Source: Ruminococcaceae bacterium UBA1730
Lineage (GTDB): Bacteria > Bacillota > Clostridia > Oscillospirales > Acutalibacteraceae
DNA length: 29,286 bases
Direction: 5' to 3'
Assembly: GCA_002315935.1 (NCBI GenBank)
Contig: DCII01000048.1
Location: forward strand, 1 to 29,286
Every line of letters starts with the position of its first letter. The stretch's first letter is position 1. Both the position numbers and the translations under genes were made by a program. This document shows, piece by piece, positions 16,406 to 23,161 of this stretch. Below the pieces are notes generated by a model. It worked only from the letters and a program-made list of their open reading frames with translations, was not told where the DNA came from and did no database searches.

Positions 16406-17230
16406 TTAATTATAAAATTCTCTTTTGCGTTCGGATATTTTTTTCTCAATAATAACCAGAACAACACACCAGAGAGCAGCGATAAGAACAAAAAGAATGC
16501 AGACGAGAATTGCATTGTGCATTGCAAATGTGATAGCCTTGCCGACATACGGAATATATCTTCTGACCGTTCCGTAGCTGCTGGAATTCGGTATGGAGCT
16601 TTCAACTGCGTATCCATCATCAATAGCAATTGTGTTGATATTTTCGGTTATGCCGTTGATGTATATGTTCTTTACAATCTGAACATCACAGCCTGTACCG
16701 GTTAACGAGGGAACGCTGACAACATCATTTGCATTTATGCTGTTGATATCCGTCTTTTTTGAAATAATAAGGTCACCGTTTCTTATTCCGAGCGAATCAA
16801 TATCCTGGCTCTGTGTATTGAAGCAGTAACCGCCGACGGAAAGACCGTTATTATCAAGAAAAACCGAAACAAAGCAACCTGAAACAAAAATAAGAACGGT
16901 AGCGACAAGCAAAACAATCGTAAGAGATTTTAACACGCCGAGACCCTTGGGCTGTTTTACGCTCTTTTTATCTTCTTCAGCATCGGAATAGCTGTCGTTC
17001 TCTTCGTCGTCGGAATCGCCGTTATCCGAAATTACATTCTCAAAAATCTTCTGTTTTTCTTTTTCAATAAGAGGAGTTTCGTCTTCGCCTGAAAATACTT
17101 CCGTTTCTTCATTTTTATTCAATTCGGGAATAAGACTGTTTTGCGAAGCTGACTGCAGCTCCTTCTCATCAATCAGTTTTCTGAAATCATTGTCAAATTC
17201 TTCTATATCTCTTAATCTGAACTGTCCCAT
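16406..17230 (-). CDS. Membrane protein resembling a degenerate Sec11-type signal peptidase
   Basis: A 274-aa protein: an acidic cytoplasmic N-terminal region (1-95, very Asp/Glu/Ser-rich), a membrane helix (about 100-124), an extracytoplasmic region (125-230), then a helix (about 236-262) and a basic tail. The outer region follows the S26B signal-peptidase pattern (DIDSLGIRNGDLIISKK at 143-159, then NANDVVSV and RRYIPYVGKAITF). However, the Ser-Met-x-Pro motif is replaced by QSQDIDSLG and the expected catalytic His segment reads CDVQIVKN. It may therefore be a catalytically dead or repurposed homologue. The resemblance is pattern-based and moderate. It may be co-transcribed with the DivIVA-like gene 57 bp upstream. 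Confidence 0.72.
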   Translation of the reverse strand: MGQFRLRDIEEFDNDFRKLIDEKELQSASQNSLIPELNKNEETEVFSGEDETPLIEKEKQKIFENVISDNGDSDDEENDSYSDAEEDKKSVKQPKGLGVLKSLTIVLLVATVLIFVSGCFVSVFLDNNGLSVGGYCFNTQSQDIDSLGIRNGDLIISKKTDINSINANDVVSVPSLTGTGCDVQIVKNIYINGITENINTIAIDDGYAVESSIPNSSSYGTVRRYIPYVGKAITFAMHNAILVCILFVLIAALWCVVLVIIEKKISERKREFYN

Positions 17231-17287
17231 AACATGAACTGCCTTTCATTATTGTATACCTACAACAAGGTTCTGAAATGCAAAGCA

Positions 17288-17590
17288 TTATTTTAAAAGC
17301 TTCGCCTTAAGAGCTGCCGATTCCGTTGAGATTTTCTCTGAAAGAGAAACAATATTTTCAACATCCGAAACAAAGTCGGCATTAACCGATGAGCTTTCAG
17401 CAGATTTAAGATTTTTGTTTTCTTCCGAAAGAGCAAGGCAAATCTTTTTCAGCTTTTCGTTGTTTACACCTGCTGCCTTTGCGTATTCATATACCTTCTT
17501 ATATTCCGTTTTAAGAGCGGCGATATACTGTTCAACATCTTCGCAGTTATAGCCTTCATTCGAAATGCGAAATAAGTTCTTTGTTTCCAT
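17288..17590 (-). CDS. Small DivIVA-like coiled-coil protein
   Basis: A 100-aa cytoplasmic protein. The N-terminus (LFRISNEGYNCEDVEQYIAALKTEYKKV, in pieces over 6-33) fits the DivIVA/GpsB start pattern of F-x-x-x-x-x-GY-x-x-x-DV-x-x-Y. In that family this region binds curved membrane at the pole or division site. The rest (35-100) is predicted coiled coil. It is much shorter than true DivIVA. AAGGAGAG lies 6 nt before the ATG, and a good promoter lies at 17623-17651. It is upstream of, and co-directional with, the degenerate signal peptidase-like gene. Confidence 0.82.
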   Translation of the reverse strand: METKNLFRISNEGYNCEDVEQYIAALKTEYKKVYEYAKAAGVNNEKLKKICLALSEENKNLKSAESSSVNADFVSDVENIVSLSEKISTESAALKAKLLK

Positions 17591-17622
17591 CTGTTACTCT
17601 CCTTAATCATTTTTACAGAATA

Positions 17623-17651
17623 AATATAGCACAGAGGAAAATAAATTACAA
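17623..17651 (-). promoter_or_regulatory. Sigma-A promoter of the DivIVA-like gene
   Basis: Minus strand: -35 TTGTAA (17646-17651), 17-bp spacer, -10 TATATT (17623-17628) with TGC in front (extended -10). Confidence 0.75.
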
Positions 17652-17710
17652 TAAAAAAAGGAAATTTGTCGAATAATTTTTAAACAAATTTTTAAGTTAG
17701 ATAAAATGTG

Positions 17711-17739
17711 TTGATTTTATGAAGGCAAAGTAATATAAT
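17711..17739 (+). promoter_or_regulatory. Sigma-A promoter of the NfeD-SPFH operon
   Basis: -35 TTGATT (17711-17716), 17-bp spacer, -10 TATAAT (17734-17739). It is divergent from the promoter at 17623-17651. An 8-bp inverted repeat AAATTTGT/ACAAATTT (17662-17669, 17684-17691) lies between the two. Confidence 0.8.
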
Positions 17740-17762
17740 TCAGTTGAAAGGAGCTGAAAATA

Positions 17763-18188
17763 TTGAATACGGCACTTATAATGTGGATTGTTTCTCTGAT
17801 TGCTTTTATTGTTGTTGAAGCTGTTACTGCTCAGCTTGTAACAATATGGTTTGCGGCAGGCTCATTATGTGCTTTGATTGCCGAGGTGTTTGGTGCTCCG
17901 TTATGGCTTCAGCTGACAATATTTGTTGTTGTTTCTGCGGTTGCTCTTGCCGCAACAAGACCGCTTGTCAGAAAAATGAAGAATAAGCCTTCCGTTCCGA
18001 CAAATGCAGACAGTATTATCGGCAAAAAAGCACTTGTTACGGAAGAAATTGACAACCTTGCCGCAAAGGGCAGGGCAGAGGTAAACGGAATGAGTTGGTC
18101 AGCCCGTTCAGAGGATAATAATATTGTTCCTGCCGGAACAGAGGTTATTATTCAAAAAATCGAAGGCGTAAAGCTCATTGTTAAATAA
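17763..18188 (+). CDS. NfeD-family membrane protein
   Basis: A short NfeD protein of 141 aa: about three membrane helices (5-25, 30-47, 51-66) and then a C-terminal OB-fold NfeD domain (about 82-141, with GKKALVTEEI and GRAEVNGMSWSARS). NfeD proteins act with SPFH/stomatin partners in membrane microdomains, and the SPFH gene follows directly. The start is a TTG with AAGGAG about 8 nt upstream; the first in-frame ATG is six codons later and has no better ribosome binding site. The very regular promoter at 17711-17739 serves both genes. Confidence 0.92.
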   Translation: MNTALIMWIVSLIAFIVVEAVTAQLVTIWFAAGSLCALIAEVFGAPLWLQLTIFVVVSAVALAATRPLVRKMKNKPSVPTNADSIIGKKALVTEEIDNLAAKGRAEVNGMSWSARSEDNNIVPAGTEVIIQKIEGVKLIVK

Positions 18189-18206
18189 TTTTTAAGGAGA
18201 ATATTT

Positions 18207-19133
18207 ATGGGACCTATTGCAACAACATTCATAATTATCGCAATCATCGCAATCATTGTTATCATCTCTAATGTAAAAGTTGTTCCGCAAACGAAGGCAT
18301 ATGTCATTGAAAGGCTCGGAACTTACAGCGACACTTGGAAGGCCGGTATTCATGTAAAAATTCCGTTTATTGACAGAATTGCAAAGCAGGTATCGCTCAA
18401 AGAGCAGGTTGCGGATTTTCCTCCTCAGCCTGTTATCACGAAGGATAATGTCACAATGCAGATAGATACCGTTGTTTTCTTCCAGATAACAGATGCAAAG
18501 CTTTTTGCATACGGTGTTGAAAGGCCGATAGCCGCTATTGAAAACCTGACTGCAACCACACTCAGAAACATTATCGGTGACCTTGAGCTTGACCATACTC
18601 TTACATCAAGAGATACAATCAATGCCAAAATCAGAGGTATTCTCGATGAAGCAACTGACCCGTGGGGAATTAAGGTTAACCGTGTTGAGCTTAAAAACAT
18701 TCTTCCTCCGAGAGAAATTCAGGATGCTATGGAAAAGCAGATGAAGGCAGAGCGTCAGAGAAGAGAAGCTATTCTTACTGCCGAAGGCGAAAAGGCGAGT
18801 AAGGTCCTTGTTGCCGAGGGACAGAAGGAAAGTAAGATTCTTGCCGCAGAAGCTGATAAGCAAAGTGCAATTCTCGCCGCAGAAGCTATAAAAGAGGCTA
18901 AAATCCGTGAAGCAGAAGGCGAAGCTGAAGCAATTTATAAGGTCGGCGAAGCAAGAGCAAAAGCAATTGAGCTTATCAATAATGCAAATCCCGGAGAAGG
19001 TTACCTCACAATGAAAAAGCTTGAAGCTTTTGAAGCCGCCTCAAACGGTCAGGCAACAAAGATTATTGTTCCGAGCGAAATCCAGGGAGTCGCAGGTCTC
19101 GCATCGGCGGTTAAGGAAACCATTTCAAAATAA
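18207..19133 (+). CDS. SPFH/Band 7 (stomatin-like, QmcA/HflC-type) membrane protein
   Basis: A membrane-anchored SPFH-domain protein of 308 aa that forms multimeric scaffolds in functional membrane microdomains. An N-terminal hydrophobic helix (6-22) is followed by the Band 7 domain (about 24-185; VVPQTKAYVIERLGTY, ITKDNVTMQID, RDTINAKIRGILDEATDPWGIKV). A long Ala/Glu-rich helix (about 180-255) carries repeats such as LAAEADKQSAILAAEA, and a short C-terminal domain follows. AAGGAG lies upstream of the ATG. NfeD plus stomatin is an established conserved gene pair. The operon ends at a strong terminator. Confidence 0.95.
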   Translation: MGPIATTFIIIAIIAIIVIISNVKVVPQTKAYVIERLGTYSDTWKAGIHVKIPFIDRIAKQVSLKEQVADFPPQPVITKDNVTMQIDTVVFFQITDAKLFAYGVERPIAAIENLTATTLRNIIGDLELDHTLTSRDTINAKIRGILDEATDPWGIKVNRVELKNILPPREIQDAMEKQMKAERQRREAILTAEGEKASKVLVAEGQKESKILAAEADKQSAILAAEAIKEAKIREAEGEAEAIYKVGEARAKAIELINNANPGEGYLTMKKLEAFEAASNGQATKIIVPSEIQGVAGLASAVKETISK

Positions 19134-19154
19134 CGCAAAGCGTTTCCTTTATTT

Positions 19155-19184
19155 ATCACGGGGCATTTTGCTCCGTGATTTTTT
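19155..19184 (+). terminator. Rho-independent terminator of the NfeD-SPFH operon
   Basis: An 11-bp stem ATCACGGGGCA / TGCTCCGTGAT (one G-U pair) with a TTT loop, followed by a run of Ts. Confidence 0.92.
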
Positions 19185-19279
19185 ATTGCTTTATGAATAA
19201 TGAATTTCCACTGTTTAAATGTGAAAATAAACTTTTCACTTCAGCACTTCAGTAATTTCGCTTTTTTTCAAAAAAACAC

Positions 19280-19308
19280 TTGATTTTTTTTGAATTGTAC
19301 TATATAAT
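19280..19308 (+). promoter_or_regulatory. Promoter of tRNA-Ser
   Basis: -35 TTGATT (19280-19285), 17-bp spacer, -10 TATAAT (19303-19308), 23 bp before the tRNA 5' end. Confidence 0.8.
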
Positions 19309-19331
19309 AATCAGCGTTGTTTGACAGATAC

Positions 19332-19423
19332 GGAGAGTTGTCCGAGCTGGTCGAAGGAGCACGATTGGAAATCGTGTGAACACCAAACATGTTCCGAGGG
19401 TTCGAATCCCTTGCTCTCCGCCA
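19332..19423 (+). tRNA. tRNA-Ser(GGA)
   Basis: A class II tRNA of 92 nt including an encoded CCA. The acceptor stem is GGAGAGT/GCTCTCC with discriminator G. The anticodon arm is CGATTGGAAATCG with anticodon GGA (reads UCC/UCU). The long variable arm and the T-arm GGTTCGAATCC are present. Confidence 0.96.
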
Positions 19424-19425
19424 AC

Positions 19426-19468
19426 AAAACCCTGAAGCTCCTATGGAATAAAGGGCTTCGGGGTTTTT
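19426..19468 (+). terminator. Terminator after tRNA-Ser
   Basis: Stem AAAACCCTGAAGC (19426-19438) / GCTTCGGGGTTTT (19455-19467), one U-G pair, then TTTTT before GA. It lies 38 bp upstream of the first gene of the Dlt-like cassette, so that operon may depend on readthrough or on an unseen promoter. Confidence 0.8.
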
Positions 19469-19505
19469 GATATTAGAAAGTAATGTAAAGGACGTAACCG
19501 CAGAA

Positions 19506-20639
19506 ATGAAGATAACCGATAACAATGAAGAGATGATTGCTTTCGGTAGACAACTTGTGACTGAGCAACCGGAGCTTTATTCGGAAGCCTATATGCAATT
19601 GCTTGAAAGAAAATATTCACCCTTTTTCAATAACAAGGATGAATATTATGATGCGGTATATAGTGCTATTTATTGTCAATATGTTTACGGAACAAGCATT
19701 CTTGAATACGGAACTTATAATTTCAAGCAAAAAACTCATGAAGAAAAAACTCAATATATTACATGGGATAGTCGATTTCTTTACATGGCTTTTCTGAATA
19801 AAGACAGCTTCAAGCATATTTTGGATAATAAGTTTGAGGCATATGAGTTTTTGAAACCATTTTACAAACGTGATGCTATGTTGCTTTCTGATGAAAAAGA
19901 TTACGATGTTTTTTACTCATTTGTCAAAAAACATCCGGCGGTTTTCGTGAAGCCTAATAATTTGGAGCTTACCGAAGGCGTACATCGCTTGGAATACGAT
20001 GAAAACGATGACTTGAAAAATATATTTGACACTTTGTTGAAAGAAGCCGCGGAGCTTTCCAGCACTGAAGTTAAACGCGAAATTGACCACAGGTTGATTT
20101 TAGAAGAATTGATTTCCCCGTCGGAATTTATCCGTCAAATCAATCCGAATGAAATGTCTTTATTACGTGTAACCACAATAAACATAAAAGGCAATGTTCA
20201 CTTTTTCTACCCGTGTCTGCGATTACTTTTGGGCAACGGAAAAGATGAAGTCGGAGAAGATTACAGTTGTGTTGCGTTGATTGATTCCGAAACCGGAGAA
20301 GTTGTAACGAACGGAAAAAGTTCGTTTGGTGATTTCGATATTAATCCCGTTACAGGTCAAAAAATACAGGGAATGTTTATGCCGGAATGGTCCGATTTAA
20401 AAAATATGCTCACTGAAGCTGCGGAAATGCTTCCCGAAATCCGATACATCGGTTGGGATGTGACACATACCGACAAGGGCTGGTGCATTATCGAAGGCAA
20501 TCCAAACGGCGAATTCTTCTATCAGATGTGTTTAGATCACGGTGTTAAGGAGGAATTTGAAAACCTTATCGGATTAAAAGTGCCATATGATTTTTGGAAA
20601 AGTCCGTTATTCAGAAAGAAAGGTAATCACACCAAGTAA
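19506..20639 (+). CDS. ATP-grasp ligase (sugar-transfer-associated ATP-grasp type)
   Basis: A cytoplasmic 377-aa protein like the sugar-transfer-associated ATP-grasp family (PF14397). ATP-grasp enzymes join a carboxylate to an amine or thiol through an acyl-phosphate. Visible elements are VFVKP with K149 (147-150), ILEELI with E200/E201, a basic/aromatic core, and the terminal motif IGWDVTHTDKGWCIIEGNPNGEF with D318, E330 and N332, the expected metal/ATP ligands. Substrates cannot be read from the sequence. The start is uncertain. ATG 19506 is chosen; AAAGGA lies about 13 nt upstream, rather far, and an in-frame TTG at 19467 overlaps the terminator. Its stop overlaps the next ATG (TAATG), so translation is coupled to the transporter. 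Confidence 0.85.
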   Translation: MKITDNNEEMIAFGRQLVTEQPELYSEAYMQLLERKYSPFFNNKDEYYDAVYSAIYCQYVYGTSILEYGTYNFKQKTHEEKTQYITWDSRFLYMAFLNKDSFKHILDNKFEAYEFLKPFYKRDAMLLSDEKDYDVFYSFVKKHPAVFVKPNNLELTEGVHRLEYDENDDLKNIFDTLLKEAAELSSTEVKREIDHRLILEELISPSEFIRQINPNEMSLLRVTTINIKGNVHFFYPCLRLLLGNGKDEVGEDYSCVALIDSETGEVVTNGKSSFGDFDINPVTGQKIQGMFMPEWSDLKNMLTEAAEMLPEIRYIGWDVTHTDKGWCIIEGNPNGEFFYQMCLDHGVKEEFENLIGLKVPYDFWKSPLFRKKGNHTK

Positions 20640-21166
20640 TGTGGCTGTTATTTATAATTGTTTCGCTTGTATTGTATTTGGCTTATGATATTACAGGCAA
20701 AAAGATTGTTGATGCCGAGAATAAGTATACTCCGCTCAGCTTGAGATTTTCTGTGCATATTTTCGGATTGGTCGCCGCAATCGCCGTTTATATTTCAGGT
20801 TTTTGCAGTAGTGACTTTTCTATTTGGCAGACGATCGTCAACAATCCTGTAATTGCATTGCCGTTTTGCCTATCTGCTTTTTCGGAATTATTATATTTAG
20901 TTTCATTGAAGTATATTGATTTAACTTTTCAGGAAGCAGTCAGTGGAACAAGCTCTATTGTTTTATTTCTCGGATATACATTGATTTCGCTTTTTACAAG
21001 TGCGTTTTCATCTGTTGACAGACTTTTTGTTCCATTGAGATTTATTCCGATTTGTTTGGTAATGATTTCTACATTTCTTCTTCCGAACATTGATATAATC
21101 ACAAGGAAACGCAACGGTAATGATACTTTGTTAAAAGAACAAAAAAAAAATATATTATCGGAATAG
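20639..21166 (+). CDS. DMT/EamA-type transporter, N-terminal half (frame broken at A10 run)
   Basis: A 175-aa membrane protein with about five helices (about 2-20, 32-55, 70-92, 103-122, 131-150), the N-terminal half of a 10-TM drug/metabolite transporter (EamA fold). The last residues (KKNILSE) are read out of frame after a run of ten As at 21141-21150. One extra A would give KKKYIIGIVIALIAVLMDAG and continue into the next frame, producing a 320-aa protein of normal DMT length. It starts by overlapping the ATP-grasp stop (TAATG). DMT proteins export small metabolites or flip lipid-linked sugars, so it may export the ATP-grasp product (inference). Confidence 0.85.
   Translation: MWLLFIIVSLVLYLAYDITGKKIVDAENKYTPLSLRFSVHIFGLVAAIAVYISGFCSSDFSIWQTIVNNPVIALPFCLSAFSELLYLVSLKYIDLTFQEAVSGTSSIVLFLGYTLISLFTSAFSSVDRLFVPLRFIPICLVMISTFLLPNIDIITRKRNGNDTLLKEQKKNILSE
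21141..21150 (+). other. A10 homopolymer at the frame junction of the DMT transporter
   Basis: Ten consecutive As within CAAAAAAAAAATAT. Reading continues in frame from the first half to the second only if one A is added (11 As) or if the ribosome slips -1 on A-AAA-AAN. It could be a sequencing or assembly error, a phase-variation tract or a slippage site. Confidence 0.85.
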
Positions 21167-21600
21167 TGATTGCACTCATAGCTGTTTTGATGGATGCCGG
21201 AGAATCTGTTGCGACCGCATACTTATTTGACACAAAAACATTAAATGTTGCGGATTATTTTGTAACCTGCTGTATTATTTACATTATCCCTGCGATTGTA
21301 TTTGCTTTTATTTTCTTGAAATTGAGACAAAATCCATTTGCTCCTCTAAAAGGGAAAAAATGTGCTTCCGTTGCGTTTTGTTTATTCTTCTACGGTGCAA
21401 TAATTTTTTATTTAATCGGAACATCTATGGATGCGATAATGTCCGGAATGATATTTTGTGTCTATCCGGCATTGGCAATAATCGGTGCTCGAATTATATT
21501 GAAAGAACGTTATTCAAAGTATCAATATGTTTGCGTTTGGATTATAGTAATTGCTTCTGTTGTATTTGGATTGGCAGATTACTTAATACAAGGAGTATGA
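21166..21600 (+). CDS. DMT/EamA-type transporter, C-terminal half
   Basis: A 144-aa frame (GTG at 21166, inside the upstream stop TAGTG) with five membrane helices, including ALIAVLMDAG, FVTCCIIYIIPAIVFAF and VCVWIIVIASVVFGLADYL. The segment YPALAIIGARIILKERYSKYQ is the classic end of an EamA domain. The frame is open upstream of the GTG across the A10 run, and the hydrophobic helix begins there (YIIGIVIALIAV), so this is almost certainly the second half of the transporter at 20639 and not an independent gene. No ribosome binding site precedes the GTG. If translated separately it would need coupling by stop-start overlap. Confidence 0.8.
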   Translation: MIALIAVLMDAGESVATAYLFDTKTLNVADYFVTCCIIYIIPAIVFAFIFLKLRQNPFAPLKGKKCASVAFCLFFYGAIIFYLIGTSMDAIMSGMIFCVYPALAIIGARIILKERYSKYQYVCVWIIVIASVVFGLADYLIQGV

Positions 21601-21605
21601 TTTAC

Positions 21606-21830
21606 ATGAAAGAAAAAATTGAAAAAATTCTTACAGAACTTGTACCCGGAATTAATCTTTCATCAGATAATTTGATGGAGGAGGATGGAGTGCAGTCTCT
21701 TACAATGATTCATCTCATCTCTGAGCTTGATATTGCATTTGGAATTGAGATAACATTTAACGATATAGAAAACGATAATTTTCGTTCGGTTGATGCTATA
21801 GAAAAAATGGTTAAAAGATATATGGAATGA
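21606..21830 (+). CDS. Acyl carrier protein-like (DltC-like) carrier
   Basis: A 74-aa acidic four-helix carrier protein. The phosphopantetheine attachment site is S31 in DGVQSLTMIHLI, which matches the helix II start of ACP/DltC proteins except that the residue before Ser is Gln and not the usual Asp. Helix III/IV features (FGIEITFNDIENDNFRSV) fit the family. It lies between the transporter and the SGNH protein in a one-directional cassette with an AMP ligase and an MBOAT, so it probably carries the group activated by the ligase. AAGGAG sits about 10 nt upstream of ATG 21606. The longer upstream frame lies inside the transporter gene and is not used. Confidence 0.88.
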   Translation: MKEKIEKILTELVPGINLSSDNLMEEDGVQSLTMIHLISELDIAFGIEITFNDIENDNFRSVDAIEKMVKRYME

Positions 21831-21846
21831 TTAAGCGAGGATAAAG

Positions 21847-23142
21847 ATGGTAAAAAAATCTATTTTAACGAAGAGTATTTTTACTATTTGCTTTTTTGTG
21901 ATGCTTGTTGTTTTTGGAGCTATACCAATTTCAACTTATGTCAACAAAAACATTATAGCTAACCGGACTTGCAACACAGATGTACCTGTTGTTGAGTCCT
22001 TTGCAGAGCAATATCCATTTGACGAGTCTGAAAATGAATCTCCCGTCCAAAATGAAGAACAGTCCTCCTCAGTATCACAAAGATTTATGAGCTTGGTAGC
22101 CAAATATTGTGATTTCACTCAGGTGATACCGACTAAAGTTGAAAGATACTTAGACACAAGCTGTAAGCTGCATGATTCAATAACCGATTTATTAGGAGCA
22201 GTTGATAATTTATTACAAAAAGAAGTTGTTTTAAATGTAAAAGGAAAAAATTGTATTGTCAAGCTATCTAATGGTTATCTTACAGGAGCATTTCCATATT
22301 CTCCATCGCAGAAGATTCAAAATAATATTATTGATTTTTCCAAGTGGTTAGACGAAAAAAATATTTCTTTTTTAACATTAATCACACCGGATAAATCGGA
22401 TGACAGCGTTTCCGATTTTCCGGAAGTTGTGCCTCACGGATATTCACAGATGCATGATGAATACATAGAATTCCTTAAAGAAAACAAGCTGAAATATATG
22501 GATTCCAAAGAGGTTTTACTTTTAGAAAACAGCGATTTATATTCATGGTTTTACAAATATGATCATCACTGGAATGTTCATGCGACATTTTTGATCGCAG
22601 AAAAAGTTGCAAAGCTTTTGAATAATGAGTTTAAAATCACAGCGGATACAAGTGTCATTAATAAAGCAAATTTCAAGTTAACTGTATATCCTGATTGCTT
22701 CCGTGGGGGCTACGGAAAAGCATTGGGCAGTTCTATGAAGGAGGATATGGAAGTATACTATCCGACACAGAAAACTTGTTTTCATGTCGAAATTCCAAGT
22801 CGAGGAATTGACAGAACAGGAAGCTTTGAAAATACATTGATTAATCAAGAATCAATAACACCTATTTTGAAATATACTTTGTTCTTGTTTGATGATAACC
22901 CTCTTGTTCGTATTGAGAACAAAACTTGCAATAACAGAACCAGAGTTCTCGTAATCAAGAAATCATTTGCAAATAGTTTATGTCCGTATCTTGCAAGCAC
23001 CGTGCAATATCTTGATATTATTGACCCAAGGAGTTTTGACGGCAGTATTCGTTCGTTTATTGAACAAACAAATCCTGATATTGTTATCACTTGTATGGGT
23101 GTTGTTTCCGAAGAAGACGAGAAGTATCTCGATTTAAAATGA
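21847..23142 (+). CDS. DHHW/AlgX-AlgJ-like SGNH-fold membrane-anchored protein (DltD-like role)
   Basis: A 431-aa protein with one N-terminal membrane helix (about 9-31) and a large extracytoplasmic domain. The motif DHHW at 239-242 (KYDHHWNVHATF) defines the DHHW/AlgX-like SGNH acyltransferase relatives. A candidate nucleophile is S373 in VIKKSFANSLCPYL, followed by IIDPRSF. An acidic, Ser/Glu-rich linker follows the anchor (45-80). Such proteins receive acyl groups from an MBOAT partner and place them on extracellular polysaccharides (alginate AlgI/AlgJ/AlgX) or work with DltB. GAGG precedes the ATG. It lies directly upstream of the MBOAT gene, which supports that pairing. The acceptor polymer is unknown. 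Confidence 0.85.
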   Translation: MVKKSILTKSIFTICFFVMLVVFGAIPISTYVNKNIIANRTCNTDVPVVESFAEQYPFDESENESPVQNEEQSSSVSQRFMSLVAKYCDFTQVIPTKVERYLDTSCKLHDSITDLLGAVDNLLQKEVVLNVKGKNCIVKLSNGYLTGAFPYSPSQKIQNNIIDFSKWLDEKNISFLTLITPDKSDDSVSDFPEVVPHGYSQMHDEYIEFLKENKLKYMDSKEVLLLENSDLYSWFYKYDHHWNVHATFLIAEKVAKLLNNEFKITADTSVINKANFKLTVYPDCFRGGYGKALGSSMKEDMEVYYPTQKTCFHVEIPSRGIDRTGSFENTLINQESITPILKYTLFLFDDNPLVRIENKTCNNRTRVLVIKKSFANSLCPYLASTVQYLDIIDPRSFDGSIRSFIEQTNPDIVITCMGVVSEEDEKYLDLK

Positions 23143-23161
23143 AAAGTGAGTGTAAATCAGC

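Noticed and set aside
19268..19525. Minus-strand frame across the tRNA-Ser gene
   Set aside because: It overlaps the tRNA, its promoter and its terminator, and the peptide has no recognisable features.
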